DNA of 64,000 bases from Paludibacteraceae bacterium (GCA_017471175.1 JAFUVS010000012.1:62001-126000), one strand, 5' to 3'. Counted from the stretch's first letter, positions 54,626 through 63,884 are shown. Numbers and translations: made by a program. Notes: generated by a model not told the origin, from the letters alone.

Positions 54626-56740
54626 TTATATCAGGTCTTCTCTACCGCCTATCTCTTTGAGTACGGCTTTGGCAAGTGTGGCTGACATTGCCTCATAGTG
54701 GCTGAATTCCATGCTGCTCGTAGCGCGACCGGAAGTAATGGTACGCAAGGTCGTTACGTATCCGAACATCTCGCTGAGCGGTACCTTGGCTTTCACCACT
54801 CGCGCACCGGTACGCGAGGTATCCATACCCTCCACCTGTCCGCGACGCTTGTTCAAGTCGCCTATCACATCGCCCATATTCGCTTCGGGAGTAACAATCT
54901 CGATCTGCATTATCGGCTCCATCAGCACAGGCTTGGCTTTCTGGCAAGCGTTCTTGAACGCAATCTGCGCGCAAATCTCGAATGAGAGTTGATCCGAATC
55001 TACAGGATGGAAACTACCGTCTATTACCGTTACTTTCAGTTTGTCAACCGGATAACCGGCAAGCACACCGTTCTTCATCGCTGTCTGGAAGCCCTTCTCG
55101 ATAGCAGGTATATACTCCTTCGGTATGTTACCACCCTTCACCGTATCAATGAATTGCAGCGAACCGTCAAAGTCTGTATCCGCCGGCTCAACGCGAACTA
55201 TCATATCCGCAAACTTACCGCGACCACCTGTCTGCTTCTTGTACGTCTCACGCAACTCCACAGGAGCAGTAATTGCCTCTCTGTAAGCCACTTGCGGACG
55301 ACCTTGGTTGCATTCTACGTGGAACTCGCGCTTCAAACGGTCTATGATTATCTCAAGGTGCAACTCACCCATACCGCTGATAACGGTCTGACCTGTCTGC
55401 TCATCGGTCTTGACGGTGAATGTCGGATCCTCCTCAGCCAACTTGGCAAGACCTACCCCAAGTTTATCCAAGTCAGCTTGGCTCTTAGGCTCAACGCTCA
55501 CGCCGATAACCGGTGCGGGGAACTCAATCGACTCCAGCGTAATCGGGTGATTCTCATCGCACAATGTATCGCCAGTACGGATATCTTTGAAGCCTACGCC
55601 TGCACCTATATCGCCTACGCATATTACATCCACAGGGTTCTGATGATTGGAGTGCATCTGGAAGATACGGCTGATACGTTCTTTCTTGCCCGAACGGGTA
55701 TTATAAACGTATGAACCCGCTTCCAACTTACCCGAATAAACACGGAAATAGCACAGACGACCTACATAGGGGTCTGTGGCTATCTTGAATGCAAGCGCAC
55801 AGAGAGGCTCGCTCTCATCGGGCCTGCGGGTAACGGGTTTGTCATTACGCGGGTCTGTACCGTCTATATGGTCGGCATCTATCGGACTGGGAAGGTATGC
55901 GCATACCGCATCCAACATCGTCTGAACACCCTTGTTCTTGAAACTCGAACCGCAGATAACAGGGAAGATCGACATTGCCAATGTGCCTTTGCGAATGGCA
56001 CTGCGAATCTCATCTTCGGTGATGGTCGTCGGGTCGGAGAAGTATTTCTCCATCAGCGCATCGTCAAACTCGGCGATGGTCTCCAGCATCTTGTCGCGCC
56101 ATTCCTGCGCTTCTGCCAACAGGTTAGAAGGTATATCATCCACCTCATATTCAGCACCTTGCGTCTCATCGTGCCACAAGATGGCTTTCATTCGTACCAA
56201 ATCCACTACGCCTTTGAAACTTTCCTCTGAACCCACAGGAATCTGTATCGGACAGGGAGTTGCGCCGAGTTTCTCTTTGATTTGGGTTACGACATCGAAG
56301 AAGTTAGCACCGCTTCGATCCATCTTGTTCACGTAGCACAAGCGAGGAACATTATACTTGTCAGCCTGCCGCCATACCGTTTCGCTTTGAGGTTGTACGC
56401 CGCCTACCGCACACAATGCCATTACAGCACCGTCTAATATGCGAAGACTACGCTCCACCTCTACCGTGAAGTCCACGTGCCCCGGAGTGTCTATCAGGTT
56501 GATTTTGTATTTCTTTCCGGCATAATTCCAATAGGTGGTGGTAGCGGCGGAAGTGATAGTGATACCTCTTTCCTGCTCCTGTTCCATCCAGTCCATCGTG
56601 GCAGCACCGTCGTGTACCTCGCCTATCTTGTGGGTCAGACCCGTATAGTAGAGGATGCGTTCTGACGTGGTGGTCTTGCCCGCATCGATGTGCGCCATAA
56701 TGCCGATGTTCCTGTTATATGTCAAATCTTGCTTTCCCAT
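54626..56740 (-). CDS. fusA: Elongation factor G
   Basis: A 704-residue translocation GTPase with G1 [10 protein letters not shown]3 DTPGHVDF and G4 NKMDRSGA, then domains II to V ending in [20 protein letters not shown]. Length and motifs fit a translational EF-G rather than a ribosome-recycling or resistance paralogue. It follows rpsG after 36 bases. Confidence 0.97.
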   Translation of the reverse strand: MGKQDLTYNRNIGIMAHIDAGKTTTSERILYYTGLTHKIGEVHDGAATMDWMEQEQERGITITSAATTTYWNYAGKKYKINLIDTPGHVDFTVEVERSLRILDGAVMALCAVGGVQPQSETVWRQADKYNVPRLCYVNKMDRSGANFFDVVTQIKEKLGATPCPIQIPVGSEESFKGVVDLVRMKAILWHDETQGAEYEVDDIPSNLLAEAQEWRDKMLETIAEFDDALMEKYFSDPTTITEDEIRSAIRKGTLAMSIFPVICGSSFKNKGVQTMLDAVCAYLPSPIDADHIDGTDPRNDKPVTRRPDESEPLCALAFKIATDPYVGRLCYFRVYSGKLEAGSYVYNTRSGKKERISRIFQMHSNHQNPVDVICVGDIGAGVGFKDIRTGDTLCDENHPITLESIEFPAPVIGVSVEPKSQADLDKLGVGLAKLAEEDPTFTVKTDEQTGQTVISGMGELHLEIIIDRLKREFHVECNQGRPQVAYREAITAPVELRETYKKQTGGRGKFADMIVRVEPADTDFDGSLQFIDTVKGGNIPKEYIPAIEKGFQTAMKNGVLAGYPVDKLKVTVIDGSFHPVDSDQLSFEICAQIAFKNACQKAKPVLMEPIMQIEIVTPEANMGDVIGDLNKRRGQVEGMDTSRTGARVVKAKVPLSEMFGYVTTLRTITSGRATSSMEFSHYEAMSATLAKAVLKEIGGREDLI

Positions 56741-56776
56741 TTATGCTATACCTTATATATAGGCGGTCTCTGGTTT

Positions 56777-57253
56777 TTAGAAGCGGAAGTGTGCGAATGC
56801 GCGGTTGGCTTCTGCCATACGGTGCATATCTTCTTTACGTTTGAACGCTCCGCCTTGGTTGTTGTAAGCATCCATAATCTCGCCTGCCAGTTTCTCTGAC
56901 ATCGAATGACCACCACGCTTGCGGGCGAAGTTAATCATGTTCTTCATAGAGATGGACTCTTTGCGGTCTGCGCGAATCTCGGTCGGTACTTGGAACGTTG
57001 CGCCGCCAATACGCTTCGACTTAACCTCTACCATCGGGGTGATATTGTCCAAAGCCTGTTTCCAAATATCGAGAGCCGTCTTGCCCTCTTCTTTGTTGCG
57101 CTGACCTACGATGTCCAAAGCCGTGTAGAACACCCCGTAAGCAATGCTCTTCTTACCGTCAAGCATCAGGTGGTTCACAAACTTGGCTACCATTACCTCA
57201 CCGAATTTCGGATCCGGCAGGATGACACGTTTTTTTGGTTTTGCTTTTCTCAT
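56777..57253 (-). CDS. rpsG: 30S ribosomal protein S7
   Basis: A 158-residue uS7 starting [20 protein letters not shown], with [20 protein letters not shown] and the C-terminal [18 protein letters not shown]. It nucleates assembly of the small-subunit head. Confidence 0.98.
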   Translation of the reverse strand: MRKAKPKKRVILPDPKFGEVMVAKFVNHLMLDGKKSIAYGVFYTALDIVGQRNKEEGKTALDIWKQALDNITPMVEVKSKRIGGATFQVPTEIRADRKESISMKNMINFARKRGGHSMSEKLAGEIMDAYNNQGGAFKRKEDMHRMAEANRAFAHFRF

Positions 57254-57285
57254 TGTAGTACTTGTGTTTTTTGTTTAATCACTTG

Positions 57286-57337
57286 TGGTTGTCTATCGTC
57301 TTCAGGCGAAACACCCGCCTTACTCAACCGATCAACC
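57286..57337. promoter_or_regulatory. Hairpin in the rpsL-rpsG gap
   Basis: AGGCG/CGCCT inside GGTTG/CAACC in the 148-base gap between rpsL and rpsG, the region where S7 binds its own mRNA in Escherichia coli. The match to that site was not tested. Confidence 0.4.
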
Positions 57338-57401
57338 CTTTTTCTCGTCCCAACGTATGGAACAATGTTAGTTAGAATAGTTTTTTTTTGCAGTTCTCGG
57401 C

Positions 57402-57782
57402 TTACTTTTTAGCCTTCGGACGTTTCGCACCGTACTTCGAGCGACGTTGCAGACGGTTGGCAACACCGGCCGTATCCAACGTACCGCGTACAATGTGGTA
57501 ACGAACACCCGGCAGGTCCTTTACACGACCGCCACGTACCATCACGATGCTGTGCTCCTGCAAGTTGTGACCCTCACCCGGAATGTAGGCATTCACCTCT
57601 TTCTGATTGGTCAAACGTACACGAGCCACCTTACGCATTGCCGAATTAGGCTTCTTAGGCGTAGTAGTGTAAACACGGACACAGACACCGCGACGTTGCG
57701 GACAGTTGTCTAACGCCGGACTCTTGCTCTGGTCAATAAGTTCTGCTCTTCCTTTTCTAACTAATTGTTGAATTGTAGGCAT
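57402..57782 (-). CDS. rpsL: 30S ribosomal protein S12
   Basis: A 126-residue uS12 of the decoding centre: [40 protein letters not shown] and [17 protein letters not shown]. Both Lys residues whose loss gives streptomycin resistance (in TTPKKPNS and GRVKDLPG) are present, so the sensitive form is expected. First gene of the 18-kb supercluster. Confidence 0.98.
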   Translation of the reverse strand: MPTIQQLVRKGRAELIDQSKSPALDNCPQRRGVCVRVYTTTPKKPNSAMRKVARVRLTNQKEVNAYIPGEGHNLQEHSIVMVRGGRVKDLPGVRYHIVRGTLDTAGVANRLQRRSKYGAKRPKAKK

Positions 57783-57865
57783 TGTAACTTTTTTTTGTTA
57801 ATTATTTGGTTGATTACTTGCATTTTCAGCGTGTTACAGCAAGGCATAACCGCTCAAAAAGCAGG

Positions 57866-57897
57866 CAAAAGTACTACATTCTAACCGTTGCACCAAA
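57866..57897 (-). promoter_or_regulatory. Main promoter of the ribosomal supercluster
   Basis: On the minus strand TTTG, exactly 20 bases, TACTTTTG. The transcript would start about 75 bases before rpsL. No other equally good promoter was noticed inside the cluster. Confidence 0.8.
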
Positions 57898-57952
57898 CAT
57901 TTTCGTAAAAAAATGCACTTTACCCCCATTTTTCTTCGTTTTGCTCTCTCTA

Positions 57953-59356
57953 TTAAGCATTTTCGCGCTCCATCAGTACCACATTCTCTACGTGCTGTGT
58001 CTGCGGGAACATATCCACCGGCTGCACGCGCCGGACTGCATAATCTGCCGCCAGCAGATTCACATCCCTCGCTTGCGTCGCGGGGTTGCAACTCACATAC
58101 ACAATCCGTTTCGGAGCCGCTTCTAACAGCACCTTGACCACATCCTCGTGCATCCCCGCACGCGGCGGGTCGGTGATAACTACGTCCGGCTGACCTTGCT
58201 CGCTGATGAATTCCCGCGTCAGTATATCTTTCATATCCCCCGCAAAGAAACGCACATTGTCGATTCCGTTCATCTGAGCATTCAGCCGCGCATCTTCTAT
58301 CGCATCCTCCACGTACTCTATACCAATCACTTGCCGAGCCTGCCGAGCCACAAATTGCGCTATCGTTCCCGTGCCCGTATAGAGATCATACACCGTCTCC
58401 TTGCCCTTCAGTCCGGCGAACTCGCGCGCCACTTCATACAGCCGCAACGCCTGTCGGGTATTCGTCTGGTAGAACGACTTGGGACGGATCTTAAACCGCA
58501 ACTCCTCCATCGTCTCAATCAGGTGGTCCTTGCCCGCGTACAGCACCAACTCTTGGTCGCCTATTGTGTCGTTCATCTTCTTGTTCACGCAGTACCACAG
58601 GCTAACCACCTCCTCAAACTCGCTCTGTATCATCGCCATCAGTCCCCTACTCTTCTCGTTCATATCCTCGCCGAACACCACGACCACCATCACCTCGCCC
58701 GCATCGTTCATCCGCACAATCAGCGTCCGCAGCATCCCCTCGTGTGTATGTTCGTTGTAGAAAGTCATCCCCTCGGCTATGGCGTATGTCCGCACGCGGT
58801 TGCGCAAGCGGTTATTCACCTCCGGCATCAGGTGGCACTCCTCAATATCTAACACTTTGTCAAAGCAGTTCGGGATATGAAATCCCAATCCGGGTTCAAA
58901 AGGCACCTTCTCGCGCATCTGCTCCGCTGTCAGCCATTTATGGTCAGCAAACGTGAATTCCAATTTATTCCTGTACCCATATACAGCCTCCGACCCTAAA
59001 ATAGGCTCAATCTCCGGCAGCTCCACTTTCCCGATCCGCACAAGGTTATCCGTCACCTGCTGCTGTTTCCATCTGAGTTGCTCGCTGTACGGCAGGATCT
59101 GCCATTTGCAACCGCCGCACACCCCATAGTGCTTGCACACCGCCTCGCACCGCTTATCCGACGGCTTCACTACACGCTCCACGCGAGCCTCCATAAACGA
59201 GTGTTTCTTCCGCGTTACCTGCAGGTCCGCCACATCCCCGGGCACGCAGTACGGCACGAACACCACCTGTCCGTCCACATGCGCCACCGCCTTGCCCTCG
59301 GCGGCAATCGACTCTATCGTTATCTCTCTGAGTAGAGGTAGATTCTTTCTGCTCAT
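57953..59356 (-). CDS. rlmD: 23S rRNA (uracil-5-)-methyltransferase RlmD-like
   Basis: A 467-residue TrmA/RlmD family enzyme that makes 5-methyluridine in 23S rRNA. An N-terminal TRAM domain (IESIAAEGKAVAHVDGQVVF) is followed by cluster cysteines at 70, 74, 80 and 83 (C-x3-C-x5-C-x2-C), the SAM motif VYDLYTGTGTIAQF, and the catalytic Cys in RIVYVSCNPATQARD. Which uridine it methylates (U1939 or U747, or both) cannot be decided. It lies 29 bases behind the golvesin-domain gene on the same strand, and its 3' end is 56 bases from the rpsL promoter. Confidence 0.93.
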   Translation of the reverse strand: MSRKNLPLLREITIESIAAEGKAVAHVDGQVVFVPYCVPGDVADLQVTRKKHSFMEARVERVVKPSDKRCEAVCKHYGVCGGCKWQILPYSEQLRWKQQQVTDNLVRIGKVELPEIEPILGSEAVYGYRNKLEFTFADHKWLTAEQMREKVPFEPGLGFHIPNCFDKVLDIEECHLMPEVNNRLRNRVRTYAIAEGMTFYNEHTHEGMLRTLIVRMNDAGEVMVVVVFGEDMNEKSRGLMAMIQSEFEEVVSLWYCVNKKMNDTIGDQELVLYAGKDHLIETMEELRFKIRPKSFYQTNTRQALRLYEVAREFAGLKGKETVYDLYTGTGTIAQFVARQARQVIGIEYVEDAIEDARLNAQMNGIDNVRFFAGDMKDILTREFISEQGQPDVVITDPPRAGMHEDVVKVLLEAAPKRIVYVSCNPATQARDVNLLAADYAVRRVQPVDMFPQTQHVENVVLMERENA

Positions 59357-59385
59357 TGTCTTATCATGATTTTGTATTTACATTC

Positions 59386-62121
59386 TTATTTCTCCAAGTA
59401 TCGGATGCAGTCCGTCCACAGCGTCTCAAACTCGCACACGCTCTCCGGCATAAAGGGCAGAACTAATATCCGGTGTCCCGTTGCCACGCCAGCGGGCTGA
59501 AAACTGTCCGCATAACTCCCCACTCTTTTCCCGATGCCCACGGGTTCGATGGCATCCGGCGCTTCGCACGCTATCCGCCACTCGTTCGGCTCCGTATAGA
59601 GTTGGTACGTATCCGTCTCTCTGCCGCGCAGTTGCATCTCCACTAATCCGTTCTTCGATGCCTTTGCCGCCTGCGACATATAGTGCAACTCCGTCCGTGC
59701 CCATGTCAGTGCCTCCGCATCGCGCGTACCCGAACCAATATACGCCCCGCTCAGTATCAGCCTGCCGCCGCCGTGCAGGTAACGTGCTATCTCCTTCCGC
59801 TGCGCAGAAGACAACGCTCCCACACCCTCGGCTTCCTTGCCTAACACCACGTCCACCAACGCCGCATCCTCCAACGCCTGAAGCGAACCCAACGAACAAC
59901 TCACATACGAATACCCCATCGCCGCCAACACCTCGCCGTGCATCGCCGGATAGTCGAATGTATTGCCAACCACGTACCTGCCCGCATAGTCATTCGCGCA
60001 CATACCATACCCGCAGTCGTCATCGCTCTTCCACTCGTGCTGTTTGTCGAAATCAATCTGCTCACCGATATACGACGGGTCCTTGCCGTAGGGGATAGCC
60101 AACGCCCTGCTTTCAATGCCGCCGTGCAGGCTGTCACCCGCCATCATCGCCGGTCCGCACACACGCGTAAAACCGTTCACTATCAACGCCCGCTTATTGT
60201 CTCTCTTGTCTATATACGCACTCAGTTGCTCCGACTCCATACACACGCCGCCCGCATTACCCGCACGCACCACAAAGTCGTACCGCATGCCTCTTTCCAC
60301 GGGCAGCGTCACCTGCTCGCAGTCCACGCGCCAACCGTTATCCCAGTCGCTGCCCGCCGCACGCGTATAAACCACATAGTAAGTCGGCTCTGCCGTAACC
60401 TCTAAGCTGTCATAACGACTCTTCCACGTCAGCCGAACCGAATCGCTGCCCGCCACACGCGCCACCGCAAAATCCCTAACCGGCAACGGCTGCACCACGT
60501 AAGGTGTTCCATCCTGCTCGTGCAGAAAACGCAGCACCCCTTTATAAATAGCGCGGCTTATAATGAACTTCGCCCTGCCGTCCAGACCGTAGCGCATATC
60601 GTTCTGATTCTGATGACTCAGCATCTCTACAAGCAACGTCGGCACATGCGGGATACGGCTCTCGGCATACACGCCGTCTTTCAGTTCACGACGCGCCCAG
60701 TTCGCGCACAATGTCTTGCGCATATCTGCCACCACCTGCGTCTGCACGTAGTCCGCCAAGTCCCTGCCTATCACGCGGTTGCCGCCTTTCTTATACCGCG
60801 TCTTGCCCTCCTTGTCTTTCTCCGAATAGATGGCTAACGTCCCCACAATCGAATCCCCTTCGCGCACACCCGCATCCGTATGCACCGCCAACGCCAAATG
60901 CACTGGCACACCCTGACACTCGTTCAGGTAGTTTACCCATCTGCCACGGCTCACTAAATCGTCCAAGTAGTGGCTCTCTTTCTTCTCGTAGGTATAGACC
61001 GAATCGGGTACACCGTTGTATGTCAACCAGTAACGCGCCCCTTCCATAAATCGCGGATTGCCGCTCACGCCCACGCCGCCGCCTATCTTCACGCCCTCAT
61101 GAGCCACTGCCATTCCCTTGCCGCTGCCGTCTTCCACCGTCAGGTAATTCTTCGCCGAGTCCTGCCCGAATCCATACGTCCCTATATACAGCCACTGATC
61201 GCCCCCCATCTGCTGATTCACTTCCACGCGCGTCACTACGCCCTGATGACCAATCGTATAGACCGCACGCGGTGTGTTCTGCTTACCCGCTTTATAGCGA
61301 ACATACAGTGCGTACTCGTCTGACAAAGGCATCGCCAACGACTGCGCGCGACCCTCTGTATATGCCACCCTCTCTTCGCGGTGCATATCCCGCTCCCGAG
61401 GTTGCAGCACCACTGCCCCCGACTGCTCCAACATAGGCACTAAAAAAGGACTCGTAAAAGAAAAACTGAACAAATCTTCCACCGTCGTCCACAGCCGCGC
61501 ACGCTGCCATATCCACCGTCCGTCTCGCAACCGGAGGAACTTGCCGTGGCTCGCCCACAGCGCGATGTTCCTGCCTTGCAGACCGTCACCTGTCTCGTAG
61601 GCGGCATCGGGATAACTGACCATCGCCCCATTCGCTACTTTATATTTGTCCGCCTCGCGACGGGGACGAAAACGCGACGGCACCAACTCGCCCAACTCTT
61701 TATCCTCGCTATAAATCAGCACGCGACCCTTCAGACTTCCGCTCTTGCCGCTAACTTGTCCGTTCCCCGGCTTCGTTCCGCAGACCCACTCGCTCACTTT
61801 CCCGCGCAACTCGTCCAGGTCTGCTTCGCTCAATGCAAGGTACGACAGCGTAGCGTTCGTCCGCAGGGTGACTCGTCCTCCGCGCCGCTCGCAGCGTTTG
61901 ACCACTACTTTCTGTACGTCCGCGTGCGCGCGCGCATATATAGTTAAGGAGTCCCCCAACGCCGCCAACTGCTCTTTACCCAAAGTCTGCGCTTTCTGAC
62001 CGTTTGCCGTCACCAAACCCTGACCGCCGATTCCGCTGCACAACATCAAAACAATAACTACTCCCCGTAGCCATTGCCTGATTCGTTTCAACTTTTTATC
62101 TATATTTCGTACTGCACACAT
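59386..62121 (-). CDS. Exported N-acetylmuramoyl-L-alanine amidase-like protein with golvesin domain
   Basis: A 911-residue protein, annotated in relatives as golvesin C-terminal-like or xanthan lyase. A basic head and hydrophobic stretch (WLRGVVIVLMLCSGIGG, about 18-34) form the export signal. The amidase-like parts are split: ALWASHGKFLRL near 185, VHLALAVHTDAG near 425, and VPTLLVEMLSHQN near 500, where the zinc ligands and catalytic Glu are expected. A golvesin-type domain sits between them (YTIGHQGVVTRVEVNQQMGG near 290-310), an Fn3-like domain at about 555-640 and a C-terminal GATase-like fold with GGGRLILSGAYIGSG near 790. Likely acts on cell wall; substrate unproven. Confidence 0.85.
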   Translation of the reverse strand: MCAVRNIDKKLKRIRQWLRGVVIVLMLCSGIGGQGLVTANGQKAQTLGKEQLAALGDSLTIYARAHADVQKVVVKRCERRGGRVTLRTNATLSYLALSEADLDELRGKVSEWVCGTKPGNGQVSGKSGSLKGRVLIYSEDKELGELVPSRFRPRREADKYKVANGAMVSYPDAAYETGDGLQGRNIALWASHGKFLRLRDGRWIWQRARLWTTVEDLFSFSFTSPFLVPMLEQSGAVVLQPRERDMHREERVAYTEGRAQSLAMPLSDEYALYVRYKAGKQNTPRAVYTIGHQGVVTRVEVNQQMGGDQWLYIGTYGFGQDSAKNYLTVEDGSGKGMAVAHEGVKIGGGVGVSGNPRFMEGARYWLTYNGVPDSVYTYEKKESHYLDDLVSRGRWVNYLNECQGVPVHLALAVHTDAGVREGDSIVGTLAIYSEKDKEGKTRYKKGGNRVIGRDLADYVQTQVVADMRKTLCANWARRELKDGVYAESRIPHVPTLLVEMLSHQNQNDMRYGLDGRAKFIISRAIYKGVLRFLHEQDGTPYVVQPLPVRDFAVARVAGSDSVRLTWKSRYDSLEVTAEPTYYVVYTRAAGSDWDNGWRVDCEQVTLPVERGMRYDFVVRAGNAGGVCMESEQLSAYIDKRDNKRALIVNGFTRVCGPAMMAGDSLHGGIESRALAIPYGKDPSYIGEQIDFDKQHEWKSDDDCGYGMCANDYAGRYVVGNTFDYPAMHGEVLAAMGYSYVSCSLGSLQALEDAALVDVVLGKEAEGVGALSSAQRKEIARYLHGGGRLILSGAYIGSGTRDAEALTWARTELHYMSQAAKASKNGLVEMQLRGRETDTYQLYTEPNEWRIACEAPDAIEPVGIGKRVGSYADSFQPAGVATGHRILVLPFMPESVCEFETLWTDCIRYLEK

Positions 62122-62238
62122 ATTTAATCATTTTTGTGGTCAACAATTACCAACAATTTAACAACAATTTTCTTCTCTTTCTCATAAAACAAGTTGATGG
62201 CTAATTGAGATTTATTGATGACGAAAAACTAAAAAAAA

Positions 62239-62337
62239 TCAATCGGTTCTCCAATTGATCTCTTTGTACAGATACCTCGTAAAATCAAGTGCGGTATCAT
62301 CAATAAACTGCCTGTACCTTTGGTTTAATCGCTGCAT
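62239..62337 (-). pseudogene. Remnant of an AAA-type ATPase N-terminus
   Basis: A 32-codon frame (MQRLNQRYRQFIDDTALDFT then RYLYKEINWRTD) that resembles the first residues of Bacteroidota AAA_14/DUF4143 ATPases, where RYLYxxINW is followed by the Walker A strand. Here a TGA comes right after INWRTD and no Walker A follows, so it appears to be a truncated gene start left behind by deletion. It still has a promoter upstream, separated from it by three 33-base repeats. It could also be a real very short gene. Confidence 0.5.
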
Positions 62338-62371
62338 AATAATCAATCATTTATATTTAGGTCATCCCCCA

Positions 62372-62457
62372 TTGTCGATTACAAAAGACAATTTCTGCCC
62401 CGTTTTGTCGATTGTAAAAGACAATTTCGGCTGCATTTTGTCGATTGCAAAAGACAA
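62372..62457. repeat. Three near-palindromic repeats at 33-base period
   Basis: Three 20-base units at 62372, 62405 and 62438, each with perfect 5-base arms TTGTC and GACAA around a 10-base spacer (GATTACAAAA, GATTGTAAAA, GATTGCAAAA). They lie just downstream of a minus-strand promoter and upstream of the ATPase remnant. Confidence 0.92.
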
Positions 62458-62465
62458 ATACGCCG

Positions 62466-62496
62466 CAAAAGTACATAAATTTACATTATCCACAAA
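62466..62496 (-). promoter_or_regulatory. Promoter upstream of the 33-base repeats
   Basis: On the minus strand TTTG, 19 bases, TACTTTTG. The transcript would start at the edge of the first palindrome. Confidence 0.65.
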
Positions 62497-62645
62497 CACC
62501 CATAAAAGGAAAATCAACTCCAAAAAAGAAAAAACTCCCAGAATAAAAACCAACTCTACGACAAAAGCCCCCAACAGAAACCAACTCCACAACAAAAACC
62601 AGCCTCCTCAACAAAAAACAACTCCGCAACAAAAACCATACAAAC
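62497..62645. repeat. A/C-rich degenerate repeats
   Basis: A strand-biased stretch, almost free of G on the plus strand, built from degenerate units like CAACTCCACAACAAAAACC at about 17-18 bases. It lies between the terminator of the 51-codon gene and the promoter of the ATPase remnant. Open frames here have the low complexity expected of repeats and are not called as genes. Confidence 0.6.
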
Positions 62646-62683
62646 AAAAAAATCAACCCCCACAAAACGCTTGTGAGGGTTGA
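62645..62683 (-). terminator. Terminator of the 51-codon gene
   Basis: On the minus strand TCAACCCTCACAA pairs with TTGTGGGGGTTGA (one G-T), loop of 5, followed by seven T. Confidence 0.88.
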
Positions 62684-62718
62684 ATAGCGATAATTTGTAC
62701 GCTAAACGGAATTTACCA

Positions 62719-62874
62719 TCAATCCATCGGGACTTTACCATCATCATATCCATCACCTTCCGCTGTATATTGCGAACCAGGCGTATTCCCCTTCATTACA
62801 GTGCCATCCATAATTACTTGCGCACGAATCGCATACATCTCCGTTACGGGAACTTGGTACATTTTCATTTTCAT
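62719..62874 (-). CDS. 51-residue small protein, unknown
   Basis: A 51-codon frame (MKMKMYQVPVTEMYAIRAQV, then IMDGTVMKGNTPGSQYTAEG, then DGYDDGKVPMD) with its own promoter and strong terminator, which is the main reason to believe it. Its build is a basic Met/Lys start, a YxVPVxEMYAIRAQVIM core, then a Gly/Asp-rich end. Small Bacteroidales proteins of similar build exist, but I cannot name a family with certainty. No signal peptide is seen. Three possible start Met codons lie within the first five residues. Confidence 0.65.
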   Translation of the reverse strand: MKMKMYQVPVTEMYAIRAQVIMDGTVMKGNTPGSQYTAEGDGYDDGKVPMD

Positions 62875-62932
62875 AACTGAGGTTGTTTTATAATGTGAAT
62901 ACTATATTTTTCTTTTTTCTACTTTCCGGCGG

Positions 62933-62962
62933 CAAAAGTATAACTTTTTTCTAACATACAAA
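62933..62962 (-). promoter_or_regulatory. Promoter of the 51-codon gene
   Basis: On the minus strand TTTG, 18 bases, TACTTTTG, about 60 bases before the start codon. Confidence 0.6.
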
Positions 62963-63050
62963 CTATTTTCGCACATTTTTTACACTTTTTCCTGCATTTT
63001 TTCACTTTTTCGCTTCTTTTCTCACGTTTTCGCCTCATTCATTACACAAT

Positions 63051-63584
63051 TCACAATGCTGCACGTCCCAACATACCACCAAACGAAAAGAACTCGTGCA
63101 ACCATTGAAAATTCGGCTTGCGTTTGATTTCGTTGATAATGGTCTTTTCTATCTTTTGACATAGTTTATTGTATTCCCGCTCCGGCATCTCTCGTTTACA
63201 TCCCTCTACATAACGCAGAAAAACCACCGGATTCTGTACTGTCCGCAGCATCTTTCCTATCGCTTCGGAAGGCATCTCACCATCTTCGTACAATCGGTAC
63301 TGATTATCACCTAACCCCAACACGCGAGACATACCTGCTGCCGACAAACCGTATTTCTCGCGAAGAGTTGTCAATTCAATCGGTGAGGGAATATCATGCC
63401 GTTTGCGGTATTGCTCATACACACGCTCAAGGTTGTCAAAATCCATATCGTTGGTGGTATATTCTATCCCCGTTTCCAAATCCTTCACATTGTGGTGTTC
63501 ATACGTGTAGGTTTCACCTCGATACACCATTTCACGCATTTCTTTTTGCAATATGGCTTCACCTTCGGTCAGCATACTTTTCAT
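63051..63584 (-). CDS. HTH antitoxin-like protein (MqsA/Panacea-associated type), orphan
   Basis: A 177-residue protein. The N-terminal part (EMREMVYRGETYTYEHHNVKD) resembles the zinc-finger domain of MqsA/YgiT-type antitoxins but has no Cys pairs. Residues about 70-130 are a helix-turn-helix (LTTLREKYGLSAAGMSRVLG, then GDNQYRLYEDGEMPS) of the kind found in antitoxins paired with Panacea-domain (DUF4065) proteins. It should bind DNA and repress its own operon. The partner normally lies directly next to it, but nothing fitting is seen on either side within the window, so it appears to be an orphan. A good promoter lies 130 bases upstream. Confidence 0.78.
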   Translation of the reverse strand: MKSMLTEGEAILQKEMREMVYRGETYTYEHHNVKDLETGIEYTTNDMDFDNLERVYEQYRKRHDIPSPIELTTLREKYGLSAAGMSRVLGLGDNQYRLYEDGEMPSEAIGKMLRTVQNPVVFLRYVEGCKREMPEREYNKLCQKIEKTIINEIKRKPNFQWLHEFFSFGGMLGRAAL

Positions 63585-63713
63585 TGGAGACCTCCTTTCT
63601 TCTTATAGGGATAATTCATCGGATACTCTGCTATATGGAACGATACGCAAATAGTAGATCATCATAATTGCATATCAATTAAAGAATAAATACATACGCT
63701 CTTTTATACGCGG

Positions 63714-63744
63714 CAAAGGTACAATATAATAACAATACAACAAG
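63714..63744 (-). promoter_or_regulatory. Promoter of the antitoxin-like gene
   Basis: On the minus strand CTTG, 19 bases, TACCTTTG. Two 33-base-spaced inverted repeats lie 43-100 bases upstream of it. Confidence 0.55.
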
Positions 63745-63786
63745 CGTTTTTACAACTTTTTCGTTGAAAAAAAATATCTTTTCTCA

Positions 63787-63843
63787 TTTTGGCATATTCC
63801 ACCGTGCCATTTTTGGCATTTTTGGCACATTCCACCGTGCTAT
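63787..63843. repeat. Two near-palindromic repeats at 33-base period upstream of the antitoxin-like gene
   Basis: Two 24-base copies (TTTTGGCAYATTCCACCG plus TGCYAT) start at 63787 and 63820. The first has perfect arms TGGCA and TGCCA around a 10-base spacer; the second has one arm mismatch. The sequence is unrelated to 62372-62457 but the geometry is the same. Confidence 0.85.
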
Positions 63844-63855
63844 TTCACAACAGCA

Positions 63856-63884
63856 GAGGCTGACTCCCTATAGGAATCAGCCTC
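63856..63884. terminator. Strong hairpin near the window end
   Basis: GAGGCTGACTCC pairs with GGAATCAGCCTC (one mismatch), loop of 5. There is no clear T run on either side. The remaining bases to 64000 hold no gene I can support; a minus-strand frame ending at 63955 (last residues SDLIRSAVIMRRR) could be the tail of a gene beyond the window. Confidence 0.5.

Noticed and set aside
62372..62457. CRISPR-like array
   Set aside because: Only three units, spacers of 13 bases that are not unique in style, and no cas genes in the window.
62255..62683. Open frame of 142 codons on the plus strand
   Set aside because: It runs through palindromes and A/C-rich repeats and ends in a terminator; residues are Lys/Thr/Gln/Asn low complexity.
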